Program-made: the position numbers and the translations under genes
Shown: piece by piece, positions 57,358 through 64,000 of the stretch
Layout: each line of letters starts with the position of its first letter
How positions within the stretch are numbered: the stretch's first letter is position 1
Notes under the pieces: generated by a model
Told to the model about the DNA's origin: nothing
Seen by the model: only the letters and a program-made list of their open reading frames with translations
Databases searched by the model: none
From: Emydura subglobosa
Lineage: Eukaryota > Chordata > Testudines > Chelidae
Assembly (NCBI GenBank): GCA_007922225.1
Contig: ML680053.1
Coordinates: 2,393,434-2,457,433 of the forward strand
Length of the DNA stretch: 64,000 bases
Direction of reading: 5' to 3'

Positions 57358-57468
57358 AAACTCTTTGGGGCAGGGACTTGTCTTTCTACACTAGCACCAC
57401 GAGCTGTTCTCTGTGACTGTGGCCCCTCGCTGCTAGGGGTAATACAAGTAACAAATAATCATCAAAAA
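57358..57468 (+). repeat. MIR-type SINE tail
   Basis: AACTCTTTGGGGCAGGGACT, then CTACACTAGCACCACGAGCT and GCTGCTAGGGGTAATACAAG with TAACAAATAATC fit the 3' part of the amniote MIR-type element. Confidence 0.6.
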
Positions 57469-57469
57469 A

Positions 57470-58588
57470 AAGGCACACACCTAAATGTCACAAGAGCTGT
57501 TCTTTTCCGCACACCTTGAGTCAGCAAGTTTTCAGTACAATATTTGTATTAATCATCAAGGTTTGAGTTATTCGGTGGGTATTTTTTTCCCCCTTTCCTT
57601 TTTTTTTTGGAGCTGCGCTTTCATTTCCTTCATTCTAAATATGTTAAAAACAAAACCACCCCCCACCCACCCCCCACACACATTCCAGAAAGTTGCATGT
57701 GTCTGCGTTTTCTTTGTATTTCTGGAGCAGGAAAGGGAGTGGTGGGTAGTGTGGACAGCTGTGAAAAGGCTGCGCTTGCATGGGGAAGGAGGGTGGGTGT
57801 CTGTGGCCACTTGGGCTTTGATGTAGGGGGTGAAGGCAGGAAGCCGGCAGTTACGCCCATTGTCAGGTTGGAAATCATAGCCAACATTCTCCCATCTGAG
57901 GTGCTCAGAGCTAGGCTAAATCCACGTTCAGGATCCAAGTCTGACCAGCAGGGCCCAAGCATAATTTTTTCTGGCCCAGTATAAACTTGTAACACGGGCC
58001 CCCTCCCACACACACATACCACAATCTTTCATCCCATACATACAATCTCATGAGTTTGAATTCTGAAATTACTGTTACAAATTCTACATTTCTGAAAAAC
58101 GCCCCTCCCCGCCACCTTTGCAATTTTTGTTCAACGTAACACCCAGCCTGAGAGTCCGACAAGTTTGCTGACTATTTTGTAACTTTTTGGGCAATTATAA
58201 AGGTATCATATCCTGTCAGTGTCTTGATTTTGTTCATCTGCTTCCCTAGTCAGTATATTGCCTGACTGCAGAAAGACCTTGTCTGATTTGAAAAACTGGA
58301 GGATAGACTGGTGTCCTTTAGCTTCCCTTAGTTCCCATCCTTTTACCTCCTTACGTTTCTGGCTGCCTGATTTATATTTATAGCCAGCACCAGACATGGC
58401 AGTATGGGGTGTGTGTGAGACTGAGTGTGAATGAGACACTCACATATATTTTGGGCCTGCAAATCCTACCAGAGGAAGAAGCAGCAGCCCTGGCTCCCAC
58501 TGTCTTATACTGCTTTGCTATGCCCCTCCACCAGCTGTCCCTCCCTCTTGCTTATCCACAAGGAACTCTGAGACTGGTAAAAAGTTCC
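57470..58588. other. No recognised gene
   Basis: Unassigned DNA left of the Penelope-like element. Overlapping frames at 57480-58020 on both strands flank a C-rich run and lack domains. Confidence 0.5.
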
Positions 58589-58834
58589 AGAGAGGTAGCC
58601 GTGTTAGTCTGTATACAGCAAAAACAAGGAGAGTTCTGTACCACCTTAAAGACTAACAAATTCCTGCGGGCATAAGCTTTTGTGGACTGCAACCCACTTT
58701 GTCAGATGCATGAAATGGAAATCACAGATAGGAGGAATATATATACATCCAAGGGTAAAAAACAACAATGGGGAGGGTAGGTGTTAGCAAAGTCAATTCA
58801 GTTAGAGTAGATGAGGCCTATTCACAACCGTTGA

Positions 58835-59611
58835 TCAGAAGGTGAGAATGTGTGAACAGTGACAATTACTTGTAATGAGATAACCATTCAGACCCAGTTT
58901 GATTGTGTCAAGTTTGCAGATGAGTTCCAGCTCTGCAGTTTCTCGCTGAAGTCTGTTTTTGAAGTTTTTGTGTAGAAGTATGGCAACTTTCAAGTCAGCT
59001 ACAGAGTGTCCTGGGAGATTGAAGTGCTCTCCTACTGGTTTATGGATGTTACCATTTTTTATATCTGATTTGTGTCCATTTATTCTTTTGCGTAGTGACA
59101 GTCCGGTTTGGCCAATGTACGTGGCAGAGGGGCATTGCTGGCACATGGTGGCATATATTACATTAGTAGATGTGCAGGTGAATGAGCTCCTGATGGTGTG
59201 GCTGATGTGGTTAGGACCTGTGATGGTGTCACTAGAGTCAATGTGCGGGCAGAGCTGGCAATGGGGTTTGTTGCAGGGATAGGTTCCTGGGTTAGTGTTC
59301 TTGTTGCATGGTGTACTGTTGCTGGTGAGTATTTGCTTCAGGTTGGGGGGCTGTCTGTAAGCAAGGATAGGTCTGCCTCCCACAGCTTGAGCAAGTGAGG
59401 GATCATCTGCTAGGATAGGTTGTAGATCCTTAATGATGTGTTGGAGAGATTTTAGCTGGGGGCTGTAGGTGATGGCCAGTGGTGTTCTGTTGTTGGGTCT
59501 GTCCTGTAGCAGGTGACTTCTGGGTACTCGTCTGGCTCTGTCAATTTGTTTCTTCACCTCTCCAGGTGGATATTGTAGTTTTAAGAATGTTTTATGGCGA
59601 TCCTGTAGGTG
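58835..59611 (-). pseudogene. Penelope-like element: GIY-YIG endonuclease module
   Basis: The open frame from 59557 gives 240 residues. The same frame extends upstream to about 59611, where a frameshift separates it from the RT part. The N-terminal linker (QIDRARRVPRSHLLQ) is followed by a Cys-rich stretch (CNKPHCQLCPHIDSSDT), then NVIYATMCQQCPSATYIGQT with GLSLRKRINGHKSDI. The last segment carries the GIY-YIG fold signature with its Tyr, Gly and catalytic Arg. HFNLPGHSVADLKV and ETAELELICKLDT complete the domain. The enzyme nicks target DNA for insertion. All core motifs look intact, but the frame is split from the RT. Confidence 0.85.
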
Positions 59612-60030
59612 TTTGTCTGTCTGAGGGATTGGAGCAAATCCGGTTGTATCTTAGGGCTTGGCTGTAGACAATGGATCGTGTGATGTGTCCAGGGTGGAAT
59701 CTGGAAGCGTGAAGATATATATTGTGGTCAGTTGGTGTTCGGTATAGGGTGGTATTAATGTGACCATCCCTTATTTGTATTGTAGTGTCCAGGAAGTGGA
59801 TTTCTTGTGTGGACTGGTTCAGGTTGAGGTTGATGGTGGGGTGGAAATTATTGAAATCCTGGTGGAATTCTTTGATGAAAATGTCATCAATGTAGCGTAG
59901 GTAAAGGAGAGGTGCTTGGGGACGAGTTTCGAGGAAGCGGTGTTCTAGGTCAGCCATAAAAATGTTGGCATACTGTGGGGCCATGCAGGTGCCCATAGCT
60001 GTGCCACTGACCTGAAGGACTCTCTTTCTG
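59592..60030 (-). pseudogene. Penelope-like element: C-terminal reverse transcriptase
   Basis: About 146 residues from near LQVSGTAMGTCMAPQYANIF, then YLRYIDDIFI with the catalytic Asp pair, then IHFLDTTIQIRDGHINTTLY and YSQALRYNRICSNPSDR. The start MCGWWGRK belongs to the rearrangement junction rather than to the RT. The stop at 59592-59594 results from a one-base frameshift near 59612. The native enzyme copies element RNA into the nicked target. Confidence 0.85.
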
Positions 60031-60049
60031 CCCCACCACCCGCACACAC

Positions 60050-60925
60050 ATGATACAGTTCTGCGGTGACCTGGAATCCTACTTTCGCCGTCTCCGACTC
60101 AAGGAATATTTCTACCACACCACTGAACAACACACTAACCCACAGATACCTTCCTACCAATGCTACAAGAAGAAGAATTCTGCATGGACTCCTCCTGATA
60201 GTCGAAACAACAGACTAGACTTTTACATAGAGTGTTTCCGCCGACGTGCACAAGCTGAGATTGTAGACAAGCAACGTCGCTTGCCCCATAACCTCAGCCA
60301 TGCAGAACGCAACGCCATCCACAGCCTCAATAACAATTCTGACATTATAATCAAAGAGGCAGACAAAGGAGGTGCCGTAGTCATCATGAATAGGTCAAAT
60401 TATGAACAGGAGGCTGCCAGACAACTCTCCAACACCACATTCTACAAGCCACTACTGTCCGATCCCACTGAGGAATACCAAAAGAAACTACAACATCTAC
60501 TTAAGAAACTCCCTAAAGAAACACAGGAACAAATCTACACAGACACACCCCCTGAGCCCCAACCAGGGTTATTCTATCTGCTACCCAAGATCCACAAACC
60601 TGGGAATCCTGGACGCCCCATCATCTCAGGCATTGGCACTCTCACAGCAGGACTGTCAGGCTATGTGGACTCTCTCCTCAGGCCCTCTGCCACCAGCACT
60701 CCTAGCTATCTTTGTGATACCACTGACTTCCTGAGAAAACTACAATCCATCGGTGATCTCCCAGGAAACACCATCCTAGCCACTATGGATGTAGCTCTCT
60801 ACACCAACATTCCACACAAAGATGGACTACAAGCCATCAGGAACGTTTTCCCTGATGATGATATGGCACACCTGGTAGCTGAACTTTGTGACTTTGTCCT
60901 GACCCACAACTACAAAGGAGGGCAA
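60050..60925 (+). pseudogene. Penelope-like element: N-terminal reverse transcriptase (inverted segment)
   Basis: About 292 residues are open without a stop. GDLESYFRRLRLKEYF begins the N-terminal domain. Later blocks are IIKEADKGGAVVIMNRSNY (fingers), LFYLLPKIHKPGNPGRPIIS, then TLTAGLSGYVDSLLRPSA and TILATMDVALYTNIPHKDG, whose MDV holds the first catalytic Asp. The frame ends LTHNYKGG, after which it runs into an unrelated MIR (to the stop at 60959-60961). Its strand is opposite to the rest of the element. Confidence 0.85.
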
Positions 60926-61060
60926 GTATCATTATCCCCATTTTACAGATGGGCAAACTGAGGCATCAAGTGGTGAAGTGACTTGACTGAAGTCACCCAG
61001 CAGGCTAGTAGCAGAGCCAGGAATAAAACTCAGGTCTCCTGAGTCATAGTCCAGTCCACA
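60926..61060 (-). repeat. MIR SINE fragment abutting the Penelope-like element
   Basis: TATCATTATCCCCATTTTAC, GAAGTGACTTGACTGAAGTC and AGCAGAGCCAGGAATAAAAC with CTCAGGTCTCCTGAGTCATA are a reversed MIR. The retroelement joins it at its tail side. Confidence 0.85.
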
Positions 61061-62200
61061 AACCACCTCTGAGACCCTCAGCAGGACCGAATGGACTCAG
61101 TGGGAACGGTGGGTGCTTAGCACCTCTGAGGATCCAGGCAGTTAGGACTCGATTGTGCCTGGTTGCTCTGTGATGTGGGATGAGCGGGGAAGGCACCAGG
61201 GGCCTCCTGCGACCCTGTACTGCTGCCACCAGGCAGAGCTGCAAGCTCTCTGGGTGCCACCGGGGCTGCAGGACTGCCCACAGTGGGTGGGGAGAAGGCA
61301 GGATCACGATCCCTCCTCTCTGTGCCCCGGCCAGTGGAGCTGGCTGGGTGTGCCGGAGGGCAGCATGTTGCACCCCTGGCAGCAGATGTCCAGAAGGAAT
61401 TCTCTAGGCAGAATTCTGCCCACAGAGCTCACCGAGGGGGAAGTGTGACTCTCAGCTCTCCTGCAACGGGGCGCTGGGCCTGAATGACCCGCCTGACTCC
61501 AGATTTCAGTGCCGCAGTTTATGCAGCCAGCTTTGAAAATGTTGCTCTTTGGCCCGACGGTTTGTGCAGAATTTTTCAGGGAAAGGTCAGAATTGATGGA
61601 CATGGGGCAGAAAGCCAGAAAACAAACTGGGCTTGTTCTTTTGCCTCGTCTTGTTTGTCTAGCCTTGTCCTTTCCGGACTACCACTGGGTGTTTAAGATT
61701 TCGAAATCTCCAGGTTGAGTTGTCCGCTTTGCAGGAAGTTCCAAAGTTGCCGTGCAGGAGACTTAGGTGGGACTTTCAGGAATTCAAAACACACTCTCAA
61801 AAGGCCAATAAAAAGAATGGAATAAATTCAGCGCTGGTGAAACTGCATTGACTTCAACAGCTCTGCCCCACTGGGAAATGACAGTATTTATTTCATCTCA
61901 GAGTTGATCCTAACTGTCATCCAGTTAGATGGTGGATTTAGTCCAAACACACTCATAAAGCTACACGGCCAACATAGTACAGCAGGGTGTATTGGTTTGT
62001 TTTTCCCTGTGTTTGGCAACCTTCCAGACCAATCAGAGGGATTTACAGATCTGATTGTGTATTCTCCAGCACCTGCGGTTATTTAAATCAATGCAAAGTG
62101 GGATGTGAAATGCTGCCATTCTGACTCTGGGGTGGATGGCAACCACCTTTTAGTAGTGTTCCTGACTGCAGGGCTACAGTGAAACAGATCCGTAATATTG
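61061..62200. other. No recognised gene
   Basis: Unassigned DNA. Overlapping frames at 61044-61603 lack domains. Confidence 0.5.
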
Positions 62201-62203
62201 AAA

Positions 62204-62240
62204 GAATCATAGAAGATTAGGGTTGGAAGGGACTTCAGGG
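62204..62240 (-). mobile_element. CR1 3'-tip fragment (second copy in tandem)
   Basis: GAATCATAGAAGATTAGGGT with TGGAAGGGACTTCAGGGG is the last ~37 bases of a CR1 3' end. The long CR1 copy starts 31 bases to the right with the same motif. Confidence 0.8.
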
Positions 62241-62605
62241 GCGTTGGCTAAAGAAAGGAAAATGCCCTTAGAATCATAGAACATGAGGGTTGGAAGGGAC
62301 CTCAGGGGGTCATCTAGTCCAACCCCCTGCTGAAAGCAGGACCAACCTCAACTAAATCATCCCAGCCAGGGCTTTGTCAAGCTGGGCCTTAAAAACCTCT
62401 CTGGAGGGAGATTCCACCACCTCCCTAGGTAACCCATTCCAGTGCTTCACCACCCTCCTAGTGAAAAAGATTTTCCTAATATCCAACCTAGACCTCCTCC
62501 ACTGCAACTTGAGACCATTTCTCCTAGTTCTGTCATCTGCCAGCACAGAGAACAGCCTAGCTCCATCCTCCCTGGAACCCCCTTTCAGGGGGTTAAAGGC
62601 TGCTA

Positions 62606-62965
62606 TCAATCCTCCCTCATTCTTCTCTTCTGCAGGCTAAACAAGCCTAGTTCCCTCAGCTTCTCCTCATAAGTCATGTGCTCCAGCCCCCTAATCATTT
62701 TCATTGCCCTCTTCTGGACTCTTTTCAATTTGTCCATATCCTTTCTGTAGTGGGTGGCCCAAAACTGGGCACAGTACTCCAAATGAGGCCTCACCAGTGC
62801 TGAACAGAGGAGAATATTCACTTCCCTCCATCTGCTGGCAATGCTCCTATTAATGCAGCCCAATATGCTGTTAGCCTTCTTGGCAACAAGGGCACACTGC
62901 TGACTCATATCCAGTTTCTTGTCCACTGTAACCCCCAGGTCCTTTTCTGCAGAACTATTGATCAT
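62606..62965 (-). pseudogene. CR1 RT C-terminal fragment
   Basis: 119 residues open: [60 protein letters not shown] and [17 protein letters not shown]. Colinear with the copy at 17775-18716. Confidence 0.85.
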
Positions 62966-62968
62966 AAC

Positions 62969-63190
62969 TCATTGAGCCTGATGATCTAACCAGCTTTCTA
63001 TCCACCGTATAGTCCATTCATCCAACCCATACTTCTTTAAGTTGCTGGCAGGAATACTGTGGGAGAGCGTATGAAAAGCTTTGTTAAATTCAAGGTACAT
63101 CATGTCCACCACTTTCCCCACATCCACCAAGCCAGTCATCTCATCATAGAAGGCAATCAGGTTGGTCAGGCATGTCTTGCCCATGGTCAC
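62969..63190 (-). pseudogene. CR1 RT N-terminal palm fragment
   Basis: Contains KTCLTNLIAFYDEMTGLVD, VVDMMYLEFNKAFHTLSHS and WIESWLDHQAQ, the region around the first catalytic block. The usual Asp of the DFSKAFD-type motif reads EFNKAFH, so this catalytic block is damaged too. Confidence 0.8.
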
Positions 63191-63514
63191 TGTCCCTGAT
63201 CACCTTCCTCTCCTCCAAGTGCTTCAAAATGGATTCGTTGAGGACCTGCTCCATGATTTTTCCAGGGACTGAGGTGAGGCTGACCAGTCTGTAGTTCCTC
63301 GGTTGCTCCTTCTTCCCTTTTTTAAAGATGGGTGCTATATTTGCCTTTTTCCAGTCATCCTGGACATCCCCATATCACTACAAGTGGTCAAAGATAATGG
63401 CCAATGGCTCTGCAACTACATCAGTCAACTCCCTTAGCACCCTTGGATGCATTGCATCCGGCCCCATGGACTTGTGCAAGTCCAGCTTTTCTAAATAGTC
63501 CTGAACCTCTTCTT

Positions 63515-63925
63515 TCACCAGTCAGGGCTGCTCGCCTGCTCCCCATACAGTGCTGCCCAGGGGAATAGGCTGGGGCTGAACTTGTCTGTGAAGGCAAAGG
63601 CAAAAAAAACATTGAGTACTTCAGCTTTTTCTACATCATCTGTCACTGGGTTGCCTCCCCCATTCAGCAAGGGCCCCGCACTTTCCCTGACCTTCTTCTT
63701 GTTACTAACATACCTGAAGAAACCCTTCTTGTTACCCTTCACATCCCTGCATTCTCGAGCAATATTTTTATACTCTTCTCTAGTCATTTGTCCAAGCTTC
63801 CACTTCTTGTAAGCTTCCTTTTCGTGTTTAAGCTCACAGAAGATTTCTCTGATAAGCCAAGCTGGTCGCCTGCCAAATTTGCTAGTCTTTCTGCACATCG
63901 GGATGGTTTGTTCCTGTGCCCTCAA
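63515..63925 (-). pseudogene. CR1 linker between endonuclease and RT
   Basis: Contains RRPAWLIREIFCELKHEKEA, YKKWKLGQMTREEYKNIARE and GNPVTDDVEKAEVLNVFFA, the CR1 ORF2 region between the APE endonuclease and the RT. Open for about 115 residues before diverging. Confidence 0.85.
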
Positions 63926-64000
63926 TAAGGTTTCTTTAAAATACTCCTGGACTCCTTCTCCCTCATGTTAGCCTCCCAGAGGATCCTGCCCATCAGTTCC

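Larger units (their letters stand above)
58590..60925 (-). mobile_element. Penelope-like retroelement with inverted 5' half
   Basis: The minus-strand part (58590 to about 60030) holds the 3' untranslated region, a GIY-YIG endonuclease and the C-terminal RT palm. The plus-strand part (about 60050-60922) holds the N-terminal RT. In an intact element the N-terminal part (ending LTHNYKGG) directly precedes the C-terminal part (starting near LQVSGTAMG), so only a few residues are missing at the junction. The arrangement is a 5' inversion. The low number of stops (one frameshift in about 700 codons) implies a fairly recent insertion. The right edge abuts a MIR. The 3' tip is AGAGGTAGCCGTGTTAGTCT on the plus strand. 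Confidence 0.9.
62271..64000 (-). mobile_element. Long CR1 LINE copy, truncated by the window edge
   Basis: The minus-strand order is endonuclease-RT linker (63925-63515), RT N-terminal part (about 63480-62969), RT C-terminal part (62965-62606) and 3' untranslated end (to 62271). Frames are broken by several shifts. Between LDHQAQ and NSSAEKD near 62966 the palm core including FADD is missing, so the RT is dead. The element continues past 64000. Confidence 0.92.

Noticed and set aside
60050..60961. The 303-codon frame as a host gene
   Set aside because: It contains reverse transcriptase fingers and palm motifs of Penelope-like elements and ends by running into a MIR.

Overview
This is vertebrate genomic DNA, most likely from a turtle. 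That assignment is an inference from the repeats: CR1 and L3-like LINEs, amniote MIR/CORE-SINE copies, a Penelope-like retroelement with a GIY-YIG endonuclease, LTRs with 5-bp target duplications, and many short palindromic DNA elements. A crocodilian is the main alternative. No prokaryotic features are present. The window contains one 100-bp run of N (27506-27605).

Only one convincing host protein-coding gene is seen: a complete, intron-free coding exon for a P2Y nucleotide receptor of the P2RY2 type on the minus strand (18980-20041). A good splice acceptor lies just before the start codon, so the 5' untranslated exon(s) must lie at higher coordinates. They cannot be identified by eye. No RNA genes or CRISPR arrays were recognised.

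Layout. 1-2.6 kb: decayed Ty3/gypsy-type gag-pol remnant (plus strand). 2.7-17.5 kb: non-coding DNA with MIR copies, palindromic MITEs, a likely 358-bp solo LTR (13692-14049) and a ~1-kb terminal-inverted-repeat element (15518-16540). 17.8-18.7 kb: CR1 3' end lying just downstream of, and antisense to, P2RY2. 18.98-20.04 kb: P2RY2. 22.8-24.7 kb: CR1 copy split by a 1065-bp solo LTR with a perfect AGGTA duplication. 25-37 kb: SINE and MITE relics, the gap, and a stop-poor GC-rich tract near 35.3-36.8 kb. 37.7-38.1 kb: a GTGCATGCGTG-type minisatellite of alternating purine and pyrimidine. 41.7-46.8 kb: a repeat bounded by a 9-bp direct repeat, a second solo LTR with a GGGCC duplication, and a MITE with TTAA-like edges. 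50-55.5 kb: DNA elements and L3/CR1 pieces. 58.6-60.9 kb: a nearly complete Penelope-like element whose 5' half is inverted relative to its 3' half. 62.2-64.0 kb: a long minus-strand CR1 copy running off the window edge.

The genes do not form an operon or pathway. Apart from P2RY2, the window is a record of successive transposon insertions, several with a readable order. The most unusual items are the inverted Penelope-like element, the LTR nested in CR1, the loss of the RGD tripeptide in P2RY2, and the possible use of antisense CR1 sequence as the P2RY2 poly(A) signal.
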